Source of the DNA: Desulfovibrionaceae bacterium
GTDB taxonomy: Bacteria; Desulfobacterota; Desulfovibrionia; Desulfovibrionales; Desulfovibrionaceae
Assembly: GCA_015233395.1 (NCBI GenBank)
Contig: JADFXV010000026.1
Location: 1-38,574 of the forward strand
Reading direction: 5' to 3'
DNA: 38,574 bases
Shown one piece after another: positions 1-7,359 of this stretch. The notes beneath the pieces were generated by a model. It had not been told where the DNA came from, did not search any database, and saw nothing but the letters and a program-made list of their open reading frames with translations. Numbering within the stretch: the stretch's first letter is position 1; each line of letters begins with the position of its first letter. Position numbers and translations under genes: made by a program.

Positions 1-439
1 AGCCTTTCAAGAGCAGGTCGCTTGCGGGCCTTGAGGCCAGATCGCGCGCGCACAAATCGTACAGGACGCGTCCGGCGACGTCGGCGGTGAACCCCTTGGC
101 CTTGACCGCCTTGGTCAAGGCGATCAACCAGGCGGCCTGGATCAGGTTTTCCTGGTTGCGGTTGGCCGCGCCGCCGATATAGGGCAGAGCCGGCAACAGC
201 TCCTCGAACCTGGCCGCGCTGTCGTCGGCCGCCTCGCGGGCCGCGGCGCGTCCGAGCCCGGGGGCCAGGAGCCGCGCGACCCCGTCGCGCATGGCGCCAA
301 ATTCGGCTGCGCGCCTGGCCTGCTCGGCCGGGTCCATGGCGTGGGCCGCCAGGCAGACGCCGGGGAAAAACGCCCCGCAGGCCGCGCCCAGTCCGGCCTG
401 GAGAAACCGGCGCCGGGAAAGAAAATATGTTCCGTGCAT
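1..439 (-). CDS. Tat-exported L-2-amino-thiazoline-4-carboxylate (ATC) hydrolase-like protein, C-terminus cut off
   Basis: The gene runs leftwards off the window, so only the first 146 codons are seen. The start ATG (437-439) follows a GAGGAG ribosome site. The N-terminus has a twin-arginine signal: SRRRFLQAG at residues 8-16, then a hydrophobic stretch ending near CLAA, so export in a folded state is likely. After a helical segment comes LPYIGGAANRNQENLIQAAW, which resembles the conserved PYIGG...N signature of the ATC hydrolase family; members often carry this name although few have been tested. The enzyme of that name opens a thiazoline ring in cysteine synthesis, but the true substrate here is unknown. 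A Tat leader is noteworthy because the characterised enzyme is cytoplasmic. The family call rests on one motif. Confidence 0.55.
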   Translation of the reverse strand, partial: MHGTYFLSRRRFLQAGLGAACGAFFPGVCLAAHAMDPAEQARRAAEFGAMRDGVARLLAPGLGRAAAREAADDSAARFEELLPALPYIGGAANRNQENLIQAAWLIALTKAVKAKGFTADVAGRVLYDLCARDLASRPASDLLLKG

Positions 440-764
440 CCGTGCGCTCCTCGACAGCGCGAACTTTGGGCGTTCAATTCCGGGAATGACCTGAAAACGC
501 CGCCCTTATCTCCGCCCCTGCCGCAAGACGGCCGCGCAGACTTCGCGCTATGGCGGTATCATCAAACCGCGCCGAACGAAATACCCGGAAGTTGTCTTGT
601 CCGGGCGCGCAGGCCCGAGGGCTCCTGAAAATGATGCAAGATTCCAAAGAGCGCAGCCCTTTGGCCGCCGAGGGGGTGAAAAAACCACTCTTTTGCAAGT
701 CCCTCCCGGTGCGCCCCTTTACTCCGGCTTGCGGGCCGGGGGGGTTGCGGGTTAGGCCTGGGAT
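440..764. other. Intergenic region between divergent genes, holding one copy of an interspersed repeat
   Basis: This 325-bp gap separates the start of the exported protein at 439 from the M23 peptidase start at 765. The open frames through it have no ribosome site and no recognisable protein features. Its right half is the repeat described at 627-738. I see no convincing promoter for either flanking gene. Confidence 0.6.
627..738. repeat. Interspersed intergenic repeat, copy A (about 110 bp)
   Basis: The segment aligns, with mismatches, to 9996-10105 in the same orientation. Shared blocks in order are AAATGATGC, a GC-rich hairpin, CTTTGGCCGCCG, an A-run, a T-run, then AGTCCCT and a CCGG-rich tail. 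In this copy an imperfect hairpin is formed by 644-652 and 656-664, with one mismatch and a 3-nt loop. It has no coding content. Two copies in one window, both in gaps, suggest a genome-wide family. Confidence 0.65.
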
Positions 765-1640
765 ATGATCTTTCGGGAATACGAAATTTGCCTGGTCCGG
801 CCCAGGGGCCTGAGGCGTCTGTGCGTGCTGCACGGCTCGCTGTGGCTGATTCCGGCGGCGCTCGCATTGCTCCTTGGCGGCCTGCTGACGCTCTTGTGGC
901 CGTACTATGCGGATTACGCCTCCTTGCGCCGCCAGTTGTCCGGGGTCGAGGCGGCGCAGGCGTTGCAACGCGATGCGATCTTGCTTCTCGTGCGCGAGGC
1001 GAACCGGACCCAGGCCGAGAGCCGCCGCATCTGGTCGTTCAACGCCAAGTTGTCGGCCCTCGCCAACATCGACGGCGCCACGCCGGCCAAAGGCGCCGTG
1101 CGCCAGGCCGGAGCCTTCGGGCTCGATCCTCTGGGGCTGTATCGCCCGGAAAATCTGATTCGCCGGCTTTTTCCGTATGACGACGCCCTGTCGCGGGATC
1201 TGTCGGCCCTGGAGACCTGGCAGCAGGAATTGGCGTTGGCCCTTCGCGACCAGCGGGTCCATCTGGCGGCCATGCCGTCGATCTGGCCGATCGACGGAGA
1301 TCTCTCGTCTCCTTTCGGATGGCGCCACGGCAATTTTCACAAGGGCGTGGATCTGTCCGCGCCGCAAGGCACGCCGGTGGTGGCCGCGGCCGACGGCAAG
1401 GTGACGTTCGTGGGCTACGACGGCGGCTATGGGCTGAAGATGGAGATCGAACACAAGTTCGGCATGAGCACGGTGTACGCCCATCTCAGCAAGGCCGAGA
1501 CGGCCGAGGGCCAGTTCGTGAGCCGGGGACAGACGATCGCCTTGTCCGGAGCCTCGGGGCGCGTCACCGGGGCGCATCTGCATTACGAGGTCCACAAGGG
1601 CGGGGCGTTGCAGGATCCGATGGATTACATGCTCGAATAG
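765..1640 (+). CDS. Membrane-anchored M23 (LytM-type) peptidoglycan endopeptidase
   Basis: This 291-residue protein has a short cytoplasmic N-terminus, one transmembrane helix at about residues 26-47, a charged helical and probably coiled-coil stretch (about 50-105), and a C-terminal M23 domain from about 175. The zinc ligands are visible: His192 and Asp196 in HKGVD, and the HLH motif at residues 271-273 that supplies the remaining ligand and the catalytic histidine. M23 domains cut peptide cross-links in peptidoglycan, so the protein is expected to act in the periplasm on the cell wall, possibly in division or growth. The ligand set is complete, so it is probably active rather than an EnvC-like activator. 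The start is the first ATG in frame; the upstream ribosome site is weak. It converges with the next gene, with 23 bp between stops. Confidence 0.88.
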   Translation: MIFREYEICLVRPRGLRRLCVLHGSLWLIPAALALLLGGLLTLLWPYYADYASLRRQLSGVEAAQALQRDAILLLVREANRTQAESRRIWSFNAKLSALANIDGATPAKGAVRQAGAFGLDPLGLYRPENLIRRLFPYDDALSRDLSALETWQQELALALRDQRVHLAAMPSIWPIDGDLSSPFGWRHGNFHKGVDLSAPQGTPVVAAADGKVTFVGYDGGYGLKMEIEHKFGMSTVYAHLSKAETAEGQFVSRGQTIALSGASGRVTGAHLHYEVHKGGALQDPMDYMLE

Positions 1641-1663
1641 CCCAAGGGGCGTCCGGCTCTTTC

Positions 1664-3565
1664 TCACTGCCCCATATCCCCGGCCCCAGGCTGGGACCGG
1701 TTCGTAACGGACCGTTCGGCGTCCGGCGCCTGGCCGCCGGCGGCGATCATGCCCGGCGGCCAGTCTATCGCCGCCGCCCTGACCCGACCGGGATACGGCG
1801 TGCACGGCAGGGGCGAATCCCAGCACTGGTCGGTTCCGATGGGAGCGTACCCCGTGATCGAGCCTTGCGGCGTCTGCACGGCGAATTGTTTCAGGCTTGG
1901 GGTTGGAATACGGGGTTCAATGGCCATGGGCGGGGGGGTGCGGAACTCGGGCAGCCGGGGCGCCTGCACGAGCACGGCGGTTACGGCCATCGCGGCCGCA
2001 AGGGCCGGGCCCAAAAACGGCTTGCGCATGAACGGCGCGGCAGCCAGGCCGGCCGTCAGGCCAAATCCCACCCAAGGCCACGCCTCGCCGAACCTCGGGC
2101 TCGGCGCGCCGAAAAACCACCAGCCGAGCATCATGGCGACGAAGCCCGCATAAAACAAGCGGACGGCCGGAGGCGGAAGCGCATCGATCGCCGCCTGCTT
2201 CGCCAGGGCGGGAACCGGGGATTGACGCAACCGCCGCCCCGCCTGGCCCGGACCGGGGCCACGGCGGCCTATGCTGTGCGCCAGCCACGCGGCGACCGCC
2301 AAGCCCAACCCGATGGCCAGCGCCTGAAATCCCGGCATATTCCCGTGCATCTTCCACCAGGCGGGAAACCAGCCGGAAAAACCGCCCGCGAAAACATCTT
2401 CCGGCGTCTTGCCGTCGAGTCTGGCGGCGCTGACAATCCAGTTCCAGGTATTGCGGATGAGGTCGGCGCGCTCCACGCTCCAGGGCAGCGGCAGGCGAAA
2501 ATAGGGGAGGGGGTAAAGCAGCCAGCCGCTGAGCAGGATGTTCCTGGCGAAATATCCGGCCAAGGCCGTGACCGGAAGCGCCAGCAATAACGCGCGCCGG
2601 GCAGGGCGGGAGGCGATGGCCGAGGGGCCGTGGGGCGCGGCGAGCGCCGGGACGAGCCCGAAGAGCACGGCCGGGGCGACGGAAATTTTCACCGTGAAGG
2701 CCGTGACGGCGTAGATCAGGCACAGCGCCCCCCCAAGGACGTCGCCCCGCGTCCTGGGAACGAACAATCGCCAGCCCGCTCCCGTGGGCAGGCGCAGCAT
2801 TTCCAGGATGGCCGCCATGACCAGCAGTTGCGGCAGTCCGTCGTAATACAGGGAGGGAAAGGCCCGCAGCTCCAAGGAAACGATAAACGGCAAGGTGAAC
2901 AGGCAAAACAGGCCGGCCAGGGGAATTTTTCGCGCCTGGAGCGCGGTTTTCGACCATTGTCCCGCCGCGACCAGGGGATAGAGCCAGCCCACGGTCCAGG
3001 CGCTGTCGCCCGGCGCGGTCCAGTTGTCGAACAAGGCCGCCTGCAGGAGAAAGGACGAGTTGAAGCCGAGACGGTCGTGGAGATTGGCGAGCCCGGTCAC
3101 GAGAGGATAGCCTGCCGTCCAGCGCACGGCGCTCAAATGGTACAGTCCGGTGTCGCCTCCGGGCATCCCCTCGTTGGTCGCCAGGATGTAGGCGCCGCAA
3201 ACGGCCAGGGCGCAGCAAAAAAGCGCGGCCGCTCCGTTTTGGACCGCGAGGGCGGAAAACGGCGGGGCCTTGCGGCCGCGTTCCCGGGTTTCCTCGGTGA
3301 CCAGGGGCGTAAACAAAAGCGAGGCCGCCGTCAGGAGCACGATGCCACGCCAAACGGCGGATAAAGCGAAAAAGATCGAAACGATCTGCAAAAGCGAAAG
3401 TTCGACGCAGGTTCCGATCCAGAACGCCTGAAAAATATCGCGGGGATAGAATTCTCGAAAATATGAATTCCGGCGCAAACACAGGAACAGAATGTTTGCG
3501 AGCGCAAGGGCGAAAAAAAACTGAATCGTCCACAAAATACCAATCGCTATCATCCGGCAATCCAT
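1664..3565 (-). CDS. Large multipass membrane protein, LIC_10190-like
   Basis: The 633-residue product is dominated by hydrophobic segments, about a dozen, starting at residues 6-30. A conserved-looking loop, GDTGLYH at residues 137-143, is followed by ATG-poor, aromatic-rich sequence containing GLANLHDRLGFNSS. This arrangement resembles the LIC_10190 family of membrane proteins and, loosely, GT-C glycosyltransferases, where an acidic loop after the first helices is functional. The last 90 residues form a soluble tail rich in Pro and Gly. The start (ATG 3563-3565) is the first in frame; a second ATG four codons on is equally possible and neither has a strong ribosome site. No neighbouring glycan genes support a specific pathway. 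A role in sugar or lipid-linked transfer is only a guess. Confidence 0.6.
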   Translation of the reverse strand: MDCRMIAIGILWTIQFFFALALANILFLCLRRNSYFREFYPRDIFQAFWIGTCVELSLLQIVSIFFALSAVWRGIVLLTAASLLFTPLVTEETRERGRKAPPFSALAVQNGAAALFCCALAVCGAYILATNEGMPGGDTGLYHLSAVRWTAGYPLVTGLANLHDRLGFNSSFLLQAALFDNWTAPGDSAWTVGWLYPLVAAGQWSKTALQARKIPLAGLFCLFTLPFIVSLELRAFPSLYYDGLPQLLVMAAILEMLRLPTGAGWRLFVPRTRGDVLGGALCLIYAVTAFTVKISVAPAVLFGLVPALAAPHGPSAIASRPARRALLLALPVTALAGYFARNILLSGWLLYPLPYFRLPLPWSVERADLIRNTWNWIVSAARLDGKTPEDVFAGGFSGWFPAWWKMHGNMPGFQALAIGLGLAVAAWLAHSIGRRGPGPGQAGRRLRQSPVPALAKQAAIDALPPPAVRLFYAGFVAMMLGWWFFGAPSPRFGEAWPWVGFGLTAGLAAAPFMRKPFLGPALAAAMAVTAVLVQAPRLPEFRTPPPMAIEPRIPTPSLKQFAVQTPQGSITGYAPIGTDQCWDSPLPCTPYPGRVRAAAIDWPPGMIAAGGQAPDAERSVTNRSQPGAGDMGQ

Positions 3566-3602
3566 CCCGGCTCACGGAGGAGCCGAAGGGGGCGCCAAGC
3601 CG

Positions 3603-3620
3603 GCCTCGCCGCGGCGAGGC
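3603..3620. repeat. Perfect 18-bp GC palindrome between two minus-strand genes
   Basis: GCCTCGCCG is followed directly by its reverse complement. It lies between the stop of the secreted TPR gene (3642) and the start of the membrane-protein gene (3565). No T-run follows on either strand, so termination is doubtful. Confidence 0.35.
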
Positions 3621-3641
3621 GAGAGGATGGCCCCGGGCGAT

Positions 3642-4580
3642 TTATTCGTTCGATTTGCTTTTGCAAAGATCCTCGTGCTTGGCGTTTTCGAACATTTCGC
3701 AGTCGCCGAGCTCGCAGGCTTTTTTGTAGTCGGCGCACATGTTGTCGTTTTGCCGCAGGTTGGAGTAGGCGAAACCCCGTCCTTTATAATAGTCCGCGTT
3801 CGAGCCGTCGATTTTGATGGCCTGGTTGAAGTCCTCGATGGCCTTGGCGTTCTGGTCCGAGCGGGCGTAGCTCAGTCCGCGCATGGAATAGGGCAGCGCC
3901 GCGCCGGGCGCGAGCTTGATGGCGGAGGTGTAGTCCTCGATGGCCCGGCCGTAGAGCTTCATGTAGTAGAAGGCGTGCCCCCGGTTGGTGTGGTATTCGG
4001 GGTTGGCCGGGTCGAGCTTGATGGCCTGGTCGAATTGGGCGATGGCTTGCTGGTATTGCTGATTCTTCCCGTTATCCACGCCCTTGTTGAAGAAGGCCTC
4101 GGCGTTTTGGGACGATTCGGGCCGTTGTTCCCTGGCCGGCTGGGCCAGCGGAGGCGGGGCGGTCTGGGCCGCGGGCTCCTCGCGCGCGTCGTCGCCGCGC
4201 CTTTTTTCGGATCCCTGGCTTTCCGAGGATTTGGAATGCCTGGATTTTTCCTTGTCCTTGTCCTTTTCCTTGCCCTTTTTGGCCGACTTTCCCTTGTCTT
4301 CCTTGGAGCTTTTCTCCTTGCCTCGGGATTTTGCGGACGGCTTGCCGTCCTTGTTTTTGGATTTCTCGTCTTTTCCCTTGGCTTTGTCGTCCTTGTCCTT
4401 GCCTTTGGACTTGTCGCCCTTTTTTACGGACTCGTCCTTGGAGGATTTGGAATCCGAAGAGCTTTTGCGGGATTTCGAGTCCTTCGAGCCTGAGCCCGCA
4501 TCATCCTTGGCGGCGAGCGCGGCGCCCTGGCCAAACGCGAGCACAAGCGAAAGCAACAGCACGGTCCATTTTGAAGGCAT
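3642..4580 (-). CDS. Secreted TPR protein with a long Lys/Ser/Asp-rich low-complexity region
   Basis: I start at ATG 4578-4580 (312 residues) because it opens a clean Sec signal peptide: basic MPSK, hydrophobic core to residue 20, cleavage near ALAA (residue 24). Longer in-frame starts exist but add an odd proline-rich leader. Residues 25-130 are almost only Lys, Ser, Asp, Glu and Gly, with repeated KDK, SKS and KGK patterns; this part should be disordered and highly charged. Residues about 158-285 hold three to four TPR units (FNKGVDNGK, YHTNRGHAFYYM, YSMRGLSYA, YYKGRGFAYSN). The C-terminus has four cysteines at 282, 289, 294 and 306, which could form disulfides after export. TPRs bind proteins, so this is likely a periplasmic scaffold; the charged region may bind polyanions. 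Function unknown. Confidence 0.8.
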   Translation of the reverse strand: MPSKWTVLLLSLVLAFGQGAALAAKDDAGSGSKDSKSRKSSSDSKSSKDESVKKGDKSKGKDKDDKAKGKDEKSKNKDGKPSAKSRGKEKSSKEDKGKSAKKGKEKDKDKEKSRHSKSSESQGSEKRRGDDAREEPAAQTAPPPLAQPAREQRPESSQNAEAFFNKGVDNGKNQQYQQAIAQFDQAIKLDPANPEYHTNRGHAFYYMKLYGRAIEDYTSAIKLAPGAALPYSMRGLSYARSDQNAKAIEDFNQAIKIDGSNADYYKGRGFAYSNLRQNDNMCADYKKACELGDCEMFENAKHEDLCKSKSNE

Positions 4581-4740
4581 AAACAATCCGGATGGTTTTG
4601 AGTCCATATCGATAGGTCCGGGCATGGGTGCGCCCGGCCTTGCCATCCCGGGTTGTCTTTTCCCGGGGGGCCGCATGAAACAGAGGGCGCCCCCTCTGTT
4701 CCCGTCCGCCTTCCCCCGCAATGCCGCGAACAAGCTCTAG

Positions 4741-4768
4741 ACTAAAAGCCAATGTCGCCGGATGTCAA
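4741..4768 (-). promoter_or_regulatory. Candidate sigma70 promoter for the secreted TPR gene
   Basis: On the minus strand there is a perfect TTGACA (4763-4768), a 16-bp spacer, and TTTAGT (4741-4746, four of six matches to TATAAT). It would give a leader of about 155 nt before the chosen ATG at 4580. Confidence 0.45.
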
Positions 4769-4798
4769 GCCTGCGACATGTTTTGCCCCCGGCATGTT

Positions 4799-4827
4799 TT
4801 GACAGGCCCGGGCAAGTGGTGTAGTCA
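4799..4827 (+). promoter_or_regulatory. Weak candidate promoter for the LpoA-like gene
   Basis: A perfect TTGACA (4799-4804) is followed at 17 bp by TAGTCA (4822-4827), with TG one step upstream. The -10 matches poorly, so this relies on the -35 box and on position 80 bp before the start codon. Confidence 0.3.
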
Positions 4828-4906
4828 ACGCATCCTCGGGGAACGCGGCTTTTGGGGCCAATCCCGGCCCGGCGCCCGGCGCCGCAACCGGCCGTCCCGA
4901 ACAACC

Positions 4907-6916
4907 ATGACCGACCGCCACCCTCCCTGCATCCTTGGACCGATCGCCGTCAGGACCGTCGCCTGGGGCATTGTGTTCGTTCTGCTGTCCGCCGCGGGCT
5001 GCGCCGGGCTTTTCGGCGGTCCGCCGGCCCCGGCCGCCACCGCCGCGCCCAAGGAATTCGTCGAGGCCCGCGCCGCCTGGGACGCCGGCCGCTACGCCCA
5101 AAGCGCCCGGATCTACCTGCATGCCGCCGGCGCCGCGGACCTGCCCGCGAAGCTCCTGTCCGAAGCCCTGGAACGCGCCGCCAAGGGCGCGGTCTACGCC
5201 GGGGACTACGCCCTTGCGGACCAGGCCCTGGCGGCCTGGGCCAAGCGCCTGCCCGAGGCCAAGAACGGCTGGCCGTGGCATTCTCTGTACGTCCAGGTTC
5301 TGGCCAAACAAAGCGGCGAGGCCAAGGCAGGGGAATACCTGGCCGGGCTGATGCTGCGCCCCGGCGTTCCCTGGGAGGTCGCCTCCCAGGCCGGGCTCGA
5401 ACTGGCGCGGCGCTACGCGGCGCGCGGCGAAACCGCGCGGGCCGTGGACGTGATCCGCGACGTCTACGACCGCGCCCCGGACAACCGGGAACGGGCGGCC
5501 TTCGAAGACCGCACGGCCCGCATCCTTTCCGGGCTGCCCCGGCCCGCGTTCGACAAGCTCGCCGCCCGCGTGGAGGCGGGGAGCCGGCTGCGTTTCCCCT
5601 ACGACCTGATCGTCTTCGAGCGCGCCCTGCGTGAAGCGCAGGGAAGACCGGAAAAATTCCTCGATCTTGAGCGCCTGGCCGGGGAATTGTCCGGCCAGGG
5701 CGAATTCGCCGACAAGGGCCTGCTCGCGCGGCTTCTGGCCGAATGGCGCGGGACGGCGGCGGCCCCGGCCGAGGCCGTGGCCGTGGCCAAACCCGGAGCC
5801 CTGGCCGTGGCCCTGGCGCTGCCCAGGGGCGGGGCCCTCAAAAGCATCGGCGACAGGGTCGCCCGGGGCGCGCAGCTCGCCGGCGAACTGCTGGCCAAAC
5901 AAGGCGTTTCACTCGACGTGCATTATATCGATTCCTCCGATCCGGGCTGGCTGGGCACCCTAGCCGCCCTGCCGCCGGAGGTCGCGCTCGTCGGCGGCCC
6001 GATGCAGAGCGAGTTGTTCAGCCGCGTCCAGGAGTCCGGGGCCGCCTCCGCTCGCGCCTTTTTCACCTTCCTGCCGAGCCTGGGCGAGGCGCGCGAAGGC
6101 GTAACCGCCTGGCGCTTCTTCAGCGGCCCGCGCGACGAAGCGAGCGCCCTGGCCGGCTTCGCCGTGGAGTACGGTTCAAAGGACATGGCCGTGCTCGCTC
6201 CGCAGGACCACTTCGGCGCGCGCATGACCGAGCTGTTCGGCGCCGAAGCGGCGCTCGCGGGCGGCCATGTGGAGGCGAGCGCCACCTATCCGCCCAAGGA
6301 CGCTTCCAAATGGGACGAGGCTGTCAAGAGCCTGCTCGTGGACGGCAAGCCCCGCTTCGAGACGATTTTTATTCCCGACGATTTCGGCCGGGCCGACGGG
6401 CTGATCCCGTACCTGTCCTACAACGGCATGAATTCTCTCCTGATCCTCGGCCCGCAGCTCTGGAGCGAGACCCTAAGCCAGCCCTCGGCCAGGCAGGTCA
6501 GGATCAACGCCGGCTATTACCGGCTGGCGGTCTGCCCCGGAGCCTGGTGGCCGGACAATCCCGCGCCGGCGGCCCAGGCCCTGCGCCAGGCTTCGCTCGA
6601 CGCCTTCCACGAGCCGGCCGATTTCTGGACCGCCCTGGGATATGATTTCATCCGCTTCGCCGCGAAATTTGGCGCCGTGGCCCCGGGATTTACGTCCGAA
6701 GAGATCAACCGCCGCCTGGCCGGATTCAGCGGCCTGGATTGGAGCGTGGCCCCGCTGTCTTGGGACGCGGCGGGCCAGGCCAAGCAGGCGCTCTTCCTGT
6801 TCCGCCCGAGCGTCCAGGGGCTGGTGGCCGTGGACAAGGAAGGCTTCCGCGAACGGCTCAACAGCATCCGGGGCGGCGAAGAACCCAAGACCCCGGCGCC
6901 GGGGGAAAAACAATGA
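4907..6916 (+). CDS. LpoA-like lipoprotein (penicillin-binding-protein activator family)
   Basis: The start ATG 4907 gives 669 residues and a lipoprotein signal: a hydrophobic core, then a lipobox ending SAAGC with the modified Cys32. The next 240 residues are alpha-helical and TPR-like. From about residue 285 the sequence has the alternating pattern of a type 1 periplasmic-binding fold (VALALPRGG, EVALVGGPMQSE, DMAVLAPQDHFGARM, ETIFIPDDF). This two-part design and the length match LpoA of E. coli (about 680 residues), an outer-membrane lipoprotein that stimulates the cell-wall synthase PBP1A. Family assignment is by architecture; the partner enzyme is inferred. Its stop overlaps the gatC start in ATGA, so the two are translationally coupled, an unusual pairing of envelope and translation genes. 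Frames starting upstream at 4721 are not used because they would bury the signal peptide. Confidence 0.75.
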   Translation: MTDRHPPCILGPIAVRTVAWGIVFVLLSAAGCAGLFGGPPAPAATAAPKEFVEARAAWDAGRYAQSARIYLHAAGAADLPAKLLSEALERAAKGAVYAGDYALADQALAAWAKRLPEAKNGWPWHSLYVQVLAKQSGEAKAGEYLAGLMLRPGVPWEVASQAGLELARRYAARGETARAVDVIRDVYDRAPDNRERAAFEDRTARILSGLPRPAFDKLAARVEAGSRLRFPYDLIVFERALREAQGRPEKFLDLERLAGELSGQGEFADKGLLARLLAEWRGTAAAPAEAVAVAKPGALAVALALPRGGALKSIGDRVARGAQLAGELLAKQGVSLDVHYIDSSDPGWLGTLAALPPEVALVGGPMQSELFSRVQESGAASARAFFTFLPSLGEAREGVTAWRFFSGPRDEASALAGFAVEYGSKDMAVLAPQDHFGARMTELFGAEAALAGGHVEASATYPPKDASKWDEAVKSLLVDGKPRFETIFIPDDFGRADGLIPYLSYNGMNSLLILGPQLWSETLSQPSARQVRINAGYYRLAVCPGAWWPDNPAPAAQALRQASLDAFHEPADFWTALGYDFIRFAAKFGAVAPGFTSEEINRRLAGFSGLDWSVAPLSWDAAGQAKQALFLFRPSVQGLVAVDKEGFRERLNSIRGGEEPKTPAPGEKQ

Positions 6917-7206
6917 AGATTACCCCCGAGCGGGTGGCCGCGGTGGCCAAGCTCGCCAGACTGACGTTCACCGCCGAGGAATTGACCCGCTTCGCCGCCC
7001 AGATCGGCGACATCCTGGCCTACATGGACATGCTCAATTCCCTGGACACCACGGGAGTCGAACCGCTCTACAGCCCTGCCGGGCTCGCCGGGCCCACCGG
7101 GGCGACCCGGCCGGACCAAGCCCGCCAGGCCAATTCCAGAAGCGAAACGCTGGCCAACGCGCCCGCGACCGACGGCGAATTCTTCCTCGTTCCCAGGGTC
7201 GTCTAG
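6913..7206 (+). CDS. gatC: Aspartyl/glutamyl-tRNA amidotransferase subunit C
   Basis: A 97-residue protein, the usual GatC size. The N-terminal helix pair (ITPERVAAVAKLARLTFTAE) and the FAAQIGDILAYMDMLNSLDT segment are the family signature, and the tail ends with the typical FFLVPRVV. GatC wraps around GatA and stabilises the GatCAB complex, which converts Glu-tRNA(Gln) or Asp-tRNA(Asn) to the amide form in the cytoplasm. It follows a GGGGGA ribosome site inside the previous gene and overlaps that gene by 4 bp. gatA follows after 153 bp, a larger gap than expected for subunits made together. gatB is not in the window. Confidence 0.93.
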   Translation: MKITPERVAAVAKLARLTFTAEELTRFAAQIGDILAYMDMLNSLDTTGVEPLYSPAGLAGPTGATRPDQARQANSRSETLANAPATDGEFFLVPRVV

Positions 7207-7230
7207 AGCCGGTTTTGGGAAAAAGAAAAT

Positions 7231-7292
7231 CGGGGGAGCAACCCTTCCTGCGAAAAACTTGTATGGCTTGGAACGCACGGGGGCTCCCCCCG
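7231..7292 (+). promoter_or_regulatory. Possible large stem-loop in the gatC-gatA spacer
   Basis: CGGGGGAGC (7231-7239) can pair with GCTCCCCCCG (7283-7292), leaving one bulged C and a loop of about 43 nt. It sits between two subunit genes on the same strand. Without a T-run it is not a clear terminator; it may process or tune the message. Confidence 0.3.
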
Positions 7293-7359
7293 GGTTCTCG
7301 CCCCCCAGGCTTGATTTGTTGGAGATTGCAGCGCACCCGCGGCGCAAAAGGATCGCTTG

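Larger units (their letters stand above)
4581..4906. other. Divergent promoter region between the secreted TPR gene and the LpoA-like gene
   Basis: This 326-bp gap separates two divergent genes, both encoding exported proteins. It holds two outward-facing promoter candidates with TTGACA -35 boxes about 30 bp apart (4763-4768 minus, 4799-4804 plus). The direct repeat CATGTTTTG occurs at 4777-4785 and 4793-4801, between and into the two -35 boxes. Such repeats could be a shared operator. No small ORF is convincing. Confidence 0.5.
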
